NCBI RefSeq assembly: GCF_014805625.2 | Contig: NW_023998415.1 | Span: 30,770,914-30,834,913 of the forward strand | DNA length: 64,000 nucleotides | Source: Glossina fuscipes | Lineage: Eukaryota; Arthropoda; Insecta; Diptera; Glossinidae | Reading direction: 5' to 3' | Shown here: one piece after another, positions 27,439 to 39,940 of the stretch | How positions within the stretch are numbered: the first letter of the stretch is position 1 | How the letters are laid out: every line of letters starts with the position of its first letter | The notes under the pieces: generated by a model | What the model saw: only the letters and a program-made list of their open reading frames with translations | Told to the model about the DNA's origin: nothing | Database searches by the model: none | Made by a program: the position numbers and the translations under genes

Positions 27439-30400
27439 ATGGTTGACGACGCCGAAATACGTACTTTTAGAGAGAAAATGCTCTTTTATACGACTGCCTT
27501 TTTCATATTGCTGGGTACCTTTAGCATGTTTGCCTTTCTATTCTTGGTACCGTTTGTTATAGAACCCGCTTTCACCACAATTTTCATGCAATTCGAAGAA
27601 GTGCCCGCATTATGTGAAACTTTTTCGACGGTACGTCGTTTTGGTAATAGGAATTGTACCTGGTCGTCGTGCCGTGAAGGCTGCACCAAGGAAATATATG
27701 AATGTACACAAATTAAAGTAAACTATAGACTCAATCTTTATAATTATACGGATGAATTTAATTTCACTGAGTATCACATCAATCTAAAGGAGGCCGAAAG
27801 AGAAAAACCGCCTGTTAAGCGTACCGATCGTTATGAGCGCGCCATACGCGATTACGAATACGATGATATTAGTTTTAATGAAAATATCAATTCGTTGGAA
27901 GAGGACAGAGTGGGCGTTGGTGGGGATCGCTTAATACATTTGGAAAGTTTAAATTTGGAAACGTCAAACGATGTAACGGCCGGGCTTAGTGAGTCAAATG
28001 CATTCGATCCTAATGATTCGAATAGCTTTATGCCAATAACGGATGATGAGAATAGTTCCAATATGGGATCAGACGGCCTAATAAATGGTGGCTCCGATGT
28101 TTTCGATGAAATTTCAGAATTGAATCGTGATCTTATAAATGGCACTTACTTTTATGTCGGCGCTCATCTTTATCCAAACGTAAAGGGTTGTGGTTATCCG
28201 CCCATGCTCAATTGCACCATATGGCTGAAACGTTACGTACGTATAGGTGTCAAGTTCCCTTGTTACTATTCTAAAGTGGATCCCAGTGTAGTAATTAGTG
28301 ACTTAGATTATTGGCAAAACACGCTAAACCTTGTATACTCGATGGCTATACCGATACCATCGTTTATAATATCTGTGATCTATTTAACGTATGCTTATTT
28401 CAAAATTTATAATGAGGACGAAGAGACTGCACCGTTAGATAAAAACGCTGAAGATATGGACATCGATGAGGAGGGTGTCGATGATAGTGATGGCGCTGCT
28501 TTAGCTGAAAACGCAGCCGGTAGTCAAATTATTAATGTACGCGATTCCACTACCGGCGATAATGTACTGGCCGATGGTGTTCTACCTAATGGTGGTCCTG
28601 GCATGACTGGATCGCTATCGCATCCCGGTTCAGTAACAATGCCAAGTCAATATATAGCTCAAACGCCCGGTTCCCAGCTAACACCCAATTCGGATATGAA
28701 TTCGTTTGGTCATCAACTGAAAGTTCAAATGGTAGATGAATTATCAAGAGATTCACTTGATAATGGAGTATTGTCAACTTCCAATTCCGTGCAAGGGTAA
28801 GTGCAAAATCCGAAAAATTATACGATCGATTCAAATTTAATTGTTCACTTCCGCCAGCTAGCCTTCATATCAATGCGAAGCTCTTGAGATCAATAGATCG
28901 AATGACAGTTCAAATATAATTATTTTACTTAAAATAATTCCCAAATGGCTTACTGAAGCATCTACAAGTAGCCAAAATAAATTCGTTTCTAATCAATTAC
29001 TTAAGGCTTCAGTTTATTTTTTAGTCTCTGATTTAGTTTAGTCGCACTCAAAAGCAGACTTTCATGGATTATATGTCGCTTTCGAAAAATAATATAATGA
29101 TGATGATGATTTTATTAAAACGAAAATATCAACTTCTCGAGCCTTTTTATCATCCGTCACGTGTGCGCAAAAACACACCATTTATTCCTTCCCCAGGAGC
29201 GGTTAATTTGCAAGAATGTTTTCCGGTTTACTTTCTCCCAAATAGCTATTTTTATAACCTGGGCTGCGTACAATTTCACATTGTATTTTTCTTGGCGTAT
29301 TCAATAGTCTGTTTAACTTATACTTAAATAAAAAAAAAAAAAATTTTATCTTCATAGGATATAATTTTTATGCTCACTCACTACAGATACAATGTCTGGG
29401 TGTATATTAGAAACCTCATGCGTAGTACGCGTAAGTATTCTTGATTAATTTTGAATTTTGAATCGATTTAATCATATCTTGCCGATCGTTTGTTCATCCG
29501 TCCGTATTTGTGTTTGTCTCTATATCGCTGTATCTATTGAAATCAATTAAATTGAAATTGACTTGTTAGCTTACACTCTTAGCTGATGGCTACAAATCAG
29601 AACGTGACTTGTGCGCAATTCCCAATTTACAGTAGGGGACACATATCTAACTTACAATGCCTAAAAATGGTCTCAAATTACGCACAAGCATCCACGAAAA
29701 CAACCTAACAACTTCGGGAAGCAGGAAGCGGGAAGCGGGAAAGTGTGCGCGTATTTGCACCTGAAGAATCGCAATAGATTCTTGCTTAAATAAAGTCAAT
29801 AAATGATCTTGATCTATAACTAGGCATGTAAATTATTTCTTAGGTCCGCATGAGTAGCCCAGTTGCCATAAATCATTACTATCAAGCCTCAGTGTTCAGG
29901 GGTTCAAGGCATACATCCACTAGGCTGTGGCCACCACTTCCGATACTTCGCTTTCACCTCTTCTTCCTCTTTCGTCACTCATTTTTGTACCTCAGGAGTA
30001 GTGGACATACCCTCACTGATTGGCTAAGGTCAGCCCATAGGCACAATCGCGAACGCTTCAGTTTGATGTGACGGATTTCGGAGATTCACTCTAAAGCGAT
30101 TGTAATAACTTTCTTACTTGATCAACTTTCAATCATTTTAAGATCTGTTTAGTTCCCTGTAAATTTACTGTCGTTCCTGGCCAGGTCGCTGTAAATAAAT
30201 CGTCATATAAAAAAAGGGTGTAATTATTAGAATTTCGCGACTAAATTCGTGTAGTAATAGTATTCCGGCATTCTAAATTGGTATGGAAAGTTTGGCTCAG
30301 ATAGGGCAATTTTTTGAAACCTTTGCCATAGTAAACAGTCCCCATATTTAATATTTTGCGATGAAAGTGCAATCATAACAATAATTTCACATAAATATGA

Positions 30401-31886
30401 ACCTTACCGAATTCGGGTCAATTTTATGGATCCCAAAATATGCAAGGAATTCTAATCAAAAATATGCCTTTTGTATATCGAAAATGTCTGATCTTTAATA
30501 ATTTATGATGCAAATGGGTTCTTAGAAAATGAACCGAATACATAGGTCTATTCTTTTGACCGCACCCTATATAGGGGACCTAATGAAAGCAAGCCCTTCT
30601 ATAATGACAAAACGCAATTTTTGATCTGTTACGACGGAAGCAACTGTAAAATCTTTGCCCTATAAATTAGGATGGCTAAATTTGGACTACGTTAGTTGAC
30701 GTTTGAGTGTCCACCTTTTATGAGGACTTTCGTGAAAATTATACATTTGCGTAAAAATAATGATTATCATATAAATTAAATGAATGGCTGCGTTAGGCGA
30801 AGTGATATAGTGTATCTAACGGTCGGCTTCACCCGACTATAGCATTCTTACTTCTATTCATTTAGTTTTAAGATTGCTGCAGTTTTTAATTTAATTATTG
30901 CAGACGAATTGTGGTAAGTTCTAAGCGTGATATGTGGCTTGGTTTCAAGGATAAACTTTTCAAATTTTAATTCTTTATTCAATTTTTTCAATTTTAAAAA
31001 TTTTAAGGAATAATTGATTAGCTTCTGTACACTTCTTGCATACCCTCTCTACTTATTGTACAAACGTATATTATGTCGGGGCGGATGTATGCAATATCCA
31101 AAAGAATTTGACATAGACTCACCTCTTATTATTATACAATCGAATTAATATCACTTTCTGATTCGATCTAAATTTGTCTGTCCGTTTGTCCGTATTGTAG
31201 CTCAAGGACGAATGCTATTGAAAATGGTTTGATTGAATCAATTTTTCGAACATTTGCGAAATAAGTCCTTGTCTTGACCATTCGTTACATGAATAACTAA
31301 CTGTATAAAGGAAGGTCGTGTAGAGTATTTAACAGTGAACCGCATCCCCCATCCCGCGATAGTGTTTTTACTTGCTTACATGAACTTACATGAAGAACAC
31401 GTATTGACGTGGATTTCCTTTAACCGAAAAATTAGTTATTCACCCAGTGTGACTGTTCTCAAGACATTTGCTATTACTTATTAAATTCAGTTTCCAATTG
31501 TACACAGTAATGAAAACTGAATCCAACCACAAAAAAAAAAAAAAAAATGTATTTATCTGATCTCAAATTATATCCAGTTTTTGGCTTTTTGCAATTGATA
31601 ACCAATTGGAGTTAGCTATGCCAACAAAATTCTTAAATGTAGGTAAATAACAAGACGTAAACCTTGCCTTTAGCTAATTCATTATGGCTTTATCTATAAT
31701 ATATAATAAAGTCGCGATCTCGAATCGCGCTTTAAGATGATGACATTTAATTACAGGTTCCCACAGAATGTGATCTGTGAAAAATTATTCTAACATAAAT
31801 TGTTTCTTTTTCGTTATTTTAGGAACTTGAGCAAAACAATGACGACGAGTATCTCAACTCCACCCGGACCAGTGGCTGCCGTGTAA
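27439..31886 (+). CDS. tipE: tipE, sodium-channel auxiliary subunit (two exons)
   Basis: Orthologue of Drosophila temperature-induced paralytic E, a two-pass membrane protein that boosts functional expression of the Para voltage-gated sodium channel. Exon 1 is 27439-28796 and exon 2 is 31823-31886; joined they give 473 residues. Seen in the protein: a short cytoplasmic N-terminus; membrane segment 1 (about 15-41, ending FLFLVPFVIEP); NCTWSSCREGC (72-82); an acidic, Asn/Ser-rich loop insert (about 130-235); GCGYPP (250-255); FPCYYS; membrane segment 2 (about 294-320); and a long cytoplasmic tail. The exon-1 frame runs into TAA at 28798-28800, inside the GTAAGT donor. Splicing instead adds a 20-residue tail, NLSKTMTTSI...GPVAAV, close to what I recall of the Drosophila C-terminus; this fixes the exon structure. 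The ATG is preceded by AAATAAAA, a good fly context. The gene lies head to head with the Teh3-like gene. Confidence 0.95.
29840..30070 (+). mobile_element. Possible decayed tRNA-derived SINE
   Basis: TAGCCCAGTTGC (from 29855) resembles a polymerase III A box, and GGTTCAAGGC (from 29901) resembles a B box 46 bases further on. No clear target-site duplication or simple-sequence tail was seen. It is not the same sequence as the 12.1-kb SINE. Confidence 0.3.
30785..31375. repeat. Dispersed repeat fragments in the tipE intron
   Basis: Two similar end blocks occur: 'tagtgtatctaacggtcgg...cactata..ttcttactt' (about 30808-30855) and 'tagagtatttaacagtgaacc...gatagtgtttttacttgctt' (about 31320-31377). 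Between them lies a 'tctgtccgtttgtccgt' block (about 31178). The same signature occurs at the right edge of the window ('gggtattctatagtcgg', from 63981). Confidence 0.45.
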
Positions 31887-31930
31887 AACACTATAAACAC
31901 CCTTTTTACAAAACTGAACTAGAGTTTAAC

Positions 31931-31936
31931 AATAAA
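31931..31936 (+). terminator. Candidate polyadenylation signal for tipE
   Basis: The first AATAAA lies 44 nt after the tipE stop. Several more occur between 31990 and 32130 in AT-rich sequence, so the site actually used is uncertain. Confidence 0.35.
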
Positions 31937-32001
31937 ATAATTTATTTTCATTTTTTGTGGAACAAAATCCGAAATAGAAGAAAAAAAATGGATTAAAAAA
32001 A

Positions 32002-32034
<33 letters not shown>

Positions 32035-33482
32035 TCCTTAAAAAATAGTTAAAAAAAGACAAAGAAAATATAGATTAACATAACGCAATAGGACGAAAAA
32101 TTATGCAATAAATTTCAATTAAATAAATAAATATAGAAAACGTGACAAACAACACCAGAATACGTGCAATGATTAACAAATAAAAATGTTATGACGAGAA
32201 AACGTTAAGAAATTTTGTAGAATTAAAATAAAATTAAATATATATTGAAGAAAATTAGTTAAAAAAATTTTCTAATTAAAAAAAAAACAAATGATAAGAA
32301 TTTCTAAACCAAATAACAATCGTAAGAAAAAAATATAAATAAATAAAAAAAAGCCGCATTTCCGCAAACGATGCGTTTAGTGCATGCGGCAACGAACCTA
32401 AATACCTTCATACTCACACTTAATCTACAGTATAACAATAGTCTAGAGATTAGATGAAATGAAATTAACACAATTCCAAAATACATACATTTCAACTAAA
32501 ATAATGAAAGTGAAGTAATTTCGTATGCAAAACATTTATTGATACGATAATCGAGTTTCCTATCGATTCATTTTCGTTATATGTGTGATTAACAAAAATG
32601 AATATACATATATATATATATTTCTGTTTTTTATGAAAAATTCATATCTCTCCGATTTTTTAATAAATTGACATTGACATGACTCATAATTGTAACTCTC
32701 CATGCGATCATTATTCATGAAGTGATTTGTGTTTTCAAAATTTTGAAATTATTCGCAAGCATCATAGGTTCATTAAATATGCTATCAACTTAGTATAAAA
32801 TATCTTTACTTCATTTGTTTCAGATTTCATCATTCATTGATCATCATCTTCCTAATATTGATATAAAACAATAATATTTTTGCAAAATCTTTTTCTTGTT
32901 TTCTAACCCGACTTTACTAACATATATCTATTTGGATAGATATTTAGAGAAAACGATGCATTCATCATTATTACCATTAATCAATCCTTAAAGTATGCAG
33001 AAGAACGCATCGGCAATTCATTATCGAGCTGAAAAAGTGAATTAATTGAAATTAATCAACATGTCCGCCTCCACGGCGCGATTGCTGTTACTTTTTCTAA
33101 AAATATTTTTCCGCAATATCTTGTTATGTTCGCTTTCTCCTATCGTTAACTCCGCAATTAGAGTGAAATCTGAAAATTCGAAATCTATTGCTAGTAGTCT
33201 ATGGTTATGTCCAATGTATCATTATCTTCTGTTTTATCAATAGGTTAATAGTTCAATACTTTTGTTGGAATGTGTAATCAGACCTCAGTATGTAGATAAT
33301 AGAATACTTGTGAATAGCATGCCAATAACGTTCATTTCAAAAACTAATCTAGAATAACAAAACAGACAAGCGGGGGAAGAAAAAGAAAGGTTTCGATGTA
33401 AGACAATTATAACTTCTGCCTTGTTTCTTCTTTTCATTATTTTATTCATCACTTTGATCAGTGCTATTATGCAAAATAATCT

Positions 33483-33518
33483 TTACTCGCCGATGCTTTC
33501 TCCTTCGTTGGGCTTGGC
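33483..33518 (-). other. Candidate small terminal coding exon
   Basis: On the minus strand a strong polypyrimidine tract and ACAG acceptor precede twelve codons ending in TAA, reading AKPNEGESIGE. Base composition is much less AT-rich than the flanks. Phase 0 would fit directly onto the candidate exon at 36363-36401. The parent gene is not recognised and chance cannot be excluded. Confidence 0.3.
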
Positions 33519-35156
33519 CTGTAAAAAAAAAAAGAAAATGTTGGATCATTGTGGACCATTTTAAACGTGCGGTGATTGCAAGAAAATAAAATATTCATAG
33601 CTCAGGAGTTCTTTAAAAATATTCACATTTGCGCTCATAAGAAAAGACAAAGAAAAGGATATTCCAAAATAAGGAAACTCTTAGCCCATTATATATCTAT
33701 GATTGCAAGTTCAAAAATGAATTTAATAAAAAATAAAAAAACTATCATCGCATTAAGAAAGTCGACGAGTTGCTGTTCGCAAGTGTTTGCCCGACGTAGT
33801 ATAGAAAAGAAAAAGTTAAACCAAGCCTTCGTAATGCAATTATTTCCAGTTAAATCTTAGGACCTTTTCAAACTGGTGACTGACCGTCTTTGGTCGTGAG
33901 AAATAATATACATGCGTATTAACCTTCATAAGACGCACCATATTTCTACTATGTGGATTATGAACCGCAAATTCACATCTTACGTTCCGAAAAGAGAAAA
34001 TTATATTTATGAGACTAGAACGCGCCGAAGTGGCTACAGTGGGGGGTATGCACTGAAGCTGTCCGTTAAATCCCGGGTGTTACTCTTACTCAATACGGCT
34101 GAGGTATTGGAAATCCGATAGTCAAATTTTCGACCAACATAATAATAAAACTTGAACGATAGTTTCCTTAAGAGGACTTTACAAACACACATACACTTTT
34201 AAGATCCCAACAACATACTTTTGGGGGCAGAACTTTTATGCAATGACAGACTACCGTTCAAAGTATTATTTAATAACTGTCAATTTAAAACAGTGGTCAT
34301 AAGCTATCCAAATGAATTTATTCAGCAAAGAATTCGATATTGTTTACCAAAACGGCATTGAGCAAGAATTTGTCGTATTTAGTTGGTCTCATCTCTCTGA
34401 AGTAAAAACTTAGTTTTCTTTCATACTTTTTCTTACGTCTCTTGCTTATAAAGTTAATATTTCTCTTCCGAGAAACACGTAAGAATGATTAATATTTTCG
34501 TGCCTATCTATCTATCCATTGTTAAATGCAACACGTTTCTGTCACAGCTACACGAGCTGATTTACTTAGTTGTTTGCGAAATTGCACTGATGCGGTTAAT
34601 ACTTTTGTATAAAAGCATTCTTCGTGGATGGAACATTCGTCCAGCTGTCGTCTAAGATTCATTTGGATAGGATTTGCAAATATTCAAATAAAAGTCTGAA
34701 ACTTGGGTCATATATTTTGATTGATTATGGTAATCTATCTAATAATAATCTTAGACCAATACTGAAAACAACCCTTTAATTACGCCTTTAATTCGATATG
34801 AAGTTTATTAAAAATGTATTTATAAAGATAAAGAATTGCTTAAAAAGGTTATGCAAATTCATAAGACGACTTGCAATCTTTGTATATTCGTTTGAATGGT
34901 GAATCCGCTACAAAGGCGAATATAAACTTTTCTTAGTTTTGTAATTTGTATTAAATAATTTCATTAAGCATAGAGAAATTATGATGTATTGCTTATCTAT
35001 CTATCTCCTTCTATTCGATTTTGACCCCAACACACATTGTTTAGAATAGTCGATCCAACCGCTGACAATTATGTCCCATTTCCTAATTTATCGAACTACA
35101 AGTTTGCACAGCCTTTAGCCCTGGACTTTAAAGTTGGGTTTTAAAATTTTGCCTTA

Positions 35157-35190
<34 letters not shown>

Positions 35191-35689
35191 CAAAAAGAAA
35201 CTAGTAAGAGAACCATGTATAAATCTAGATTTTATTTCGTTCAATTTATTGCAAGGCTTGTACTTGTTTATGAGAAAATTATTTGATATATATGCGTGCA
35301 TAACGATGTATGCTGTACAAGTAGGAGCTTGTTAGCAAAAGATTCGTTCTATATCGCATATGATTTCTTTGCCATTATTATGTGTGTATTTGCTTAAGGT
35401 GGTGATGGTCCAAAATTCGCTTCGAGGCGAATAGAACTCATACTTACTTACATAATTTTTTAATCTAAGCTACTCTATCTACTAATTATTTCTTCTTTTT
35501 TTTCAACTACTTATCTCTTGTTTTTTTTTTTTTTATATTTTTATATTTGTATCAATATCATTGTAAATTTAATTTTATATAAATTTTATTACAAAATAAG
35601 TAAAACGTAATATTGATTACTATAAATAAAAATTTCTAATGAAATTGAATTTCAATTGGTACAAATTACGCAATATATTATATATGCAT

Positions 35690-35722
35690 AGACATATGTA
35701 TATATATATATGTATACATATA

Positions 35723-35755
<33 letters not shown>

Positions 35756-35775
35756 GCATGTATGTATGTATGTAT
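35690..35775. repeat. (TA)n / (TATG)n microsatellite
   Basis: Interrupted TA tract passing into TATG units. It creates a Tyr/Ile open frame on the minus strand that is not a gene. Confidence 0.9.
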
Positions 35776-36362
35776 ATGAATTATAAAAAAAAACAAAAAA
35801 ATAATAATAATAATAATAATAACAATAAATACTACACACACTCTTAAAAATATAAAATATTTTTTTATTATTATTAATTATCGGCTATTATTAATAATAA
35901 TAACTAAAGTTGATTATAATAACGAAATAATTCTTTCTATGAAATAAATACGAGTAAGTAGGTTAATTAAAAAAGTAATAAAAAAAAAATTTAGGAAAAA
36001 AATAACATAGCAATTATCTTCTTAAGCGGTAAGAAGTAATATTAAGCTAAATAAATATTTGAATAACAAAAAAAGAAAAAAAAAAAAAAAAAAAACAAAA
36101 CCAAAAAAATAAATAAATAAATAATGAAATTAATATTTATTAACAAATAAATGCATACGCAAACTCACAGCTTTAAATAATTCTAAACATAACATAAATA
36201 ACGATATGAAATCTTTTTTCTTCTGATATTATTTATAAAATTTTACTAATAAGCAAATTAAAAAAAAAAAATTACGAAAATTACAAAAATTGTACATATA
36301 CTCGTCTACGGATGAATGATTGAATATCTGCCACCTGGGAATTAAAGAATATTTTTGTGTAC

Positions 36363-36401
36363 CTGTAGCTTCAATTCATTGCATAAAAGCTCTACGACAA
36401 A
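36363..36401 (-). other. Candidate 39-nt internal exon
   Basis: Minus strand: acceptor TTTATTCAG, then 13 codons reading FVVELLCNELKLQ, then donor CAG|GTACAC. Only phase 0 is open. It could continue into the candidate exon at 33483-33518. Too short to assign to a family. Confidence 0.25.
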
Positions 36402-36734
36402 CTGAATAAATAAAACGCATATTTTTCTTAAGCATTTTTTGTCAATGTTTGCCTTAATGTTTTTTTGCATTTTAGTAAACCATTTGTTTTTTTTTTTTTT
36501 TGTTCTTTTAATATTCTGCGGTTCGGTTTTCATAGTCCGTGGTTTCAGTATTTGCTAAAAACGGATTGAGTTTATTTTCAAACTTAATCTAAAGAGGTTA
36601 ACTTAAGACGTAAACGTAGACATCAAGTTTCAATGCCGTATTTTAAATTATTTTAACGTTTTTATAGCACCCATACACACATACACATACACACACACAC
36701 ATATATACACACAAACACACAAATACACAAGCAT

Positions 36735-36838
36735 CTAACCCATTGGTGGCGGAATTAATGATGCATTAATATTGTAAAAATCATACAAAATATTAGGACC
36801 AGAGCTGTTAATGATAAGTTCCGCTTCATTTCTTAAAC
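36735..36838 (-). other. Candidate terminal coding exon
   Basis: Minus strand: acceptor TATACCAG, then 33 open codons and a TAG stop, ending NINASLIPPPMG. The composition looks protein-like in a poly-A/T neighbourhood. Its phase (needing one base from the previous exon) matches the candidate first exon at 41359-41434, which would give a 59-residue product. No family was recognised. Confidence 0.25.
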
Positions 36839-38756
36839 CTGGTATATTATTAAAATTAATTTGTAATATTATTAAACGAAAAAAACAAAAAAACAAAAAA
36901 AAAAAAAAATCCATATTAGAAAAAGACAATTATGTACCTCTTTTTAAATTTTCAAAATTTTCAAAAATTCTTATTTGCTTATACGCCTTCCCGTTTTTAG
37001 GTCTATCTCATTTTCCAGTGTTTACCATTACAAACGAATATTAGAAAGCATCAAATACCTCATCAAGTACGCTAGATATAATGAAAATGCAGAAGCAACC
37101 TTTAGCCTCTATTTCTATATCCGTCTGTGTTTTTTATCGGCATCTAGAATGAAATCGAACACAAACCTTTTACAAGTACAACGAATCTGCGCTGAATCAT
37201 GTCAGTTCTAATCGAAGCTTTAGTAAAAGGTAATGAAAAAAGCTCAAGGCGAAAAAAATCTGCCCTTAAACTGCTCTAAAGATCCATAATCAAAAAAAAA
37301 AAAAAATGAAATTAAAGACAAAATCCCGAGTAATGCTTAGCTACAAGCACATAAGTGATTCTTTGAAGAGCACGCCTTGTTGCATGGTATTTGCAAAGGT
37401 GTATGCGCTGATTGACTACCTTGCAAATCATTATGGAGTGACAGACATAGCTGTATTCAAAAAAAAAAAAAAAAAACAAAACATTTCTTCTATATTCTCT
37501 TTCACATTAAAAAAAAACAAATCCTCTCCCATCCCTTTTTCTTTTTTTTTTTGTAAAATTATTGCTTTGTTTAAGCTTGGGAATGCTCATTCATATTCTA
37601 TTACGTCTGCTATTAAAATCAGATTTCGAAAATTAAAAAAAAAAAAAGAAGATCGATTCGATCACCCTGTCACTTTTCTTGTTTATATCATTCAATAAGG
37701 AAAATAATTCAGTATATGGTTGAAGGGTGTTTAGCATTCGGCTCAGACTGAATATACTTTCTCTCTCTCTCTCTCTCTTTCTCTTTTAACTTATGTCTGC
37801 TATTTTGTTGTTTCTTAAAATGGATTGTTAATTTTTTTTTTTATTTTATTTATTAATTATTTATTTTTATTTTACTTAATCCTAGCACATCATGTGAAAA
37901 CGCATTACGTATTAAAATTTACAAGAATTGCTTCAATGGAAAGCAAAATGTTTTTTTCAATAATTAATAACTAATACGTATTTAAAAATGAATAAAAGTA
38001 TAACAACGTAAACTATGCTAATAGAATTGAAAAATAAAAATTAAAAAATAAATAACAAAAGTGAAAAACAAAAAGAAAAAAAAAAAAAAATACAAAAAAA
38101 TAAAACATGCATTTTAAAAGCCTTTAAATCCGTGACGTTTTAATTATTTCTTTAAGATAAACTGGCGGGGGAATTCTTCCCGCCATCAATTTTAATTATA
38201 TGATCCAACAGTTACGTCAGATATTTGTTTCGATTTTTACAGTCTAACCGCGCAACCGCCAAGCCTTTTAGTCTTCTTCGCTAATAGATCAAGCGATCTC
38301 GTTTACTTCCTTAATGATTCTTATAAACGTCTTCTTCAATACTAAAGCTAATATAGCGTTCTTCAAACGCCCACATTTGTATAATATGGTTATCGGTTGG
38401 CATACTATATACATGAACTATAGTCCATCCGAGATATATATATACATATATATTAGTATATATATAAATATATATATATATTATCGGATTTTCAATTGCC
38501 ATGTTAGATATCAAAAAATATATGCACGCCCATATTTGACAGGTGAGTATAAAAATTGAATGGTGCTGAATATGTAAATATTTAAAATTCGGAAAAAAAA
38601 ATCCAATTACGTTTAAAAAGGCAAAAGCTATGAATTTTAAATATGAAATATCTCGAGCTTATAACTGACAAGCGGCTGTTCAGGTTGTGGTTAGATAGTT
38701 TTCGGGAAAAGAATTAATCAAATTAATTTATTTCAATTTTAAACAATATTAACAAT

Positions 38757-39940
38757 TGTAACGGCCGCGAACAAACCTTGGGTAGGGTGTCTGTCGGTCT
38801 GTGTCAACCGCAAGCGGAGCAATAACGGCATGCCGTTAGACAAAATCATGCGATTTTGTGGTACCGCTAGTAAATCGCATGATCTTGCGGTATATGTGTT
38901 TATTATTTTATTTTCTTTTTCTTGTCTGATCTCCTTATTCGCAAGTACAGTCAAAATCGTATGATTTTGCGGTACCATTGCTTGCTTTTGCAAGTACAGT
39001 CAAAATCGTATGATTTTGCGGTACCCTTGCTTGCTTTTGCAAGTACAGGCAAAATCGTATGATTTTGCGGTACTCCTTTTTTTCCTTTTGCTCTTGCAAG
39101 CATAGGCAAAATCGTATGATTTTGCGGGATCTATGCTTGCTCTTGTGAGAGTAACGGCAAGCCGTTATAGAGAGAGAGCAACAGGAAGAAGAAGAGGGAA
39201 ATGAAATGAAAAGGAGAAGTCTGTCTGCGTTTCAAAAATTAAAGTCAGAGGATAGAATTCTGAGTTGAAGTCAGTCGGAGTCAGGCACTCGCTGAGTGCA
39301 GTTCTTGTCGCGCTTTATCCATTAACAGTCAGATGTTAGACTTCAGTGTGAACGGTCGATTTTCTAGTGGGCAAAAGTGTATAAATCGCAAAAGAAAAAC
39401 TAAAGTAAAATTAGTGAACAAGTGTTCCTTAAGAAAATTGCAAAGATTTTGCACTTTTTAATCTATTCTGCATCGAAGAAAGTTTTGGTTAATTATAGGA
39501 AGAAAACGTCACCGAAAACAAAAGCAAAACGAAAACGACTCATTTTGTTAAGGGCTACAAAAAGCTACAAAAGGAAATATACGTATCACCCCGCAATAAA
39601 ACGGTCAGATGTTAGACTTCAGTGAGAACGATCGATTTTCTAGTGGGCAAAAGTGTATAAATCGCAAAAGAAAAACTAGAGTAAAATAAGTAAACAAGTG
39701 TTCCTTAAGAAAATTGCAAAGATTTTGCACTTTTAAATTTATTCTGCACCAAAGAAAGTTTTGATTAATTATAAGGTGAAAACGTCATCGAAAACAAAAA
39801 CAGAACGAAAACGACACATTTTGTTAAGGGCCACAAAAAAAAAAGGGGAAGGCTTTAAGGAAATATACGTATCACCCCGCAGCAAATAAAGTCGGAGTTA
39901 GGCACTCGCTGAGTGCGGTTCTTGTCGTTTTTTTTATCCA
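38757..39940. mobile_element. LTR-like repeat block (possible retrotransposon remnant)
   Basis: Starts TGTAACGGCC, a TG start of the kind seen in LTRs. It contains a dyad array (38823-39167) and an A-B-B-A direct-repeat arrangement: A copies at about 39274-39310 and 39891-39927, and B copies of about 276 bases at 39328-39603 and 39604-39886. No gag, protease or polymerase frame is visible between it and the assembly gap 250 bases further on. A retrotransposon LTR or leader is the best reading, but there is no matching second LTR in the window and no coding support. Confidence 0.4.
38823..39167. repeat. Short-dyad array bounded by TAACGGC palindromes
   Basis: Units with arms CAAAATC and GATTTTG around a 4-base spacer occur at 38841-38858, 38952-38969, 39001-39018, 39050-39067 and 39107-39124, with a decayed copy near 38872-38888. 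The middle units repeat at exactly 49 bases and share GCTTGC..TTTTGCAAG linkers. The array lies between a perfect 16-base palindrome TAACGGCATGCCGTTA (38823-38838) and its near copy TAACGGCAAGCCGTTA (39152-39167). Confidence 0.9.

Larger units (their letters stand above)
28797..31822 (+). other. tipE terminal intron
   Basis: A 3.0-kb intron with donor GTAAGTG and acceptor TTTTAG. It separates the body of tipE from the last 20 codons. It contains a possible SINE remnant (about 29840-30070) and dispersed repeat fragments (29470-29530, 30785-31375). Retention would end the protein one codon after the splice point. Confidence 0.85.

Noticed and set aside
27852..28145. 97-residue minus-strand frame
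   Set aside because: Lies antisense within tipE exon 1 and follows its codon pattern.
35620..35841. Hydrophobic Tyr/Ile small protein
   Set aside because: It is the translation of a TA microsatellite and an AAT repeat.
38311..38559. Overlapping open frames on both strands with MPTDNHIIQMWAFEERY-like sequence
   Set aside because: The frames run through a TA repeat, lack an acceptor on the minus strand and match no family. Possibly remnant sequence; not strong enough to call.
38941..39124. Regular 49-bp spaced repeats suggestive of a CRISPR array
   Set aside because: The repeats and linkers are both similar between units, no cas genes exist, and the host is an insect. This is a tandem repeat with dyads, probably transposon-related.
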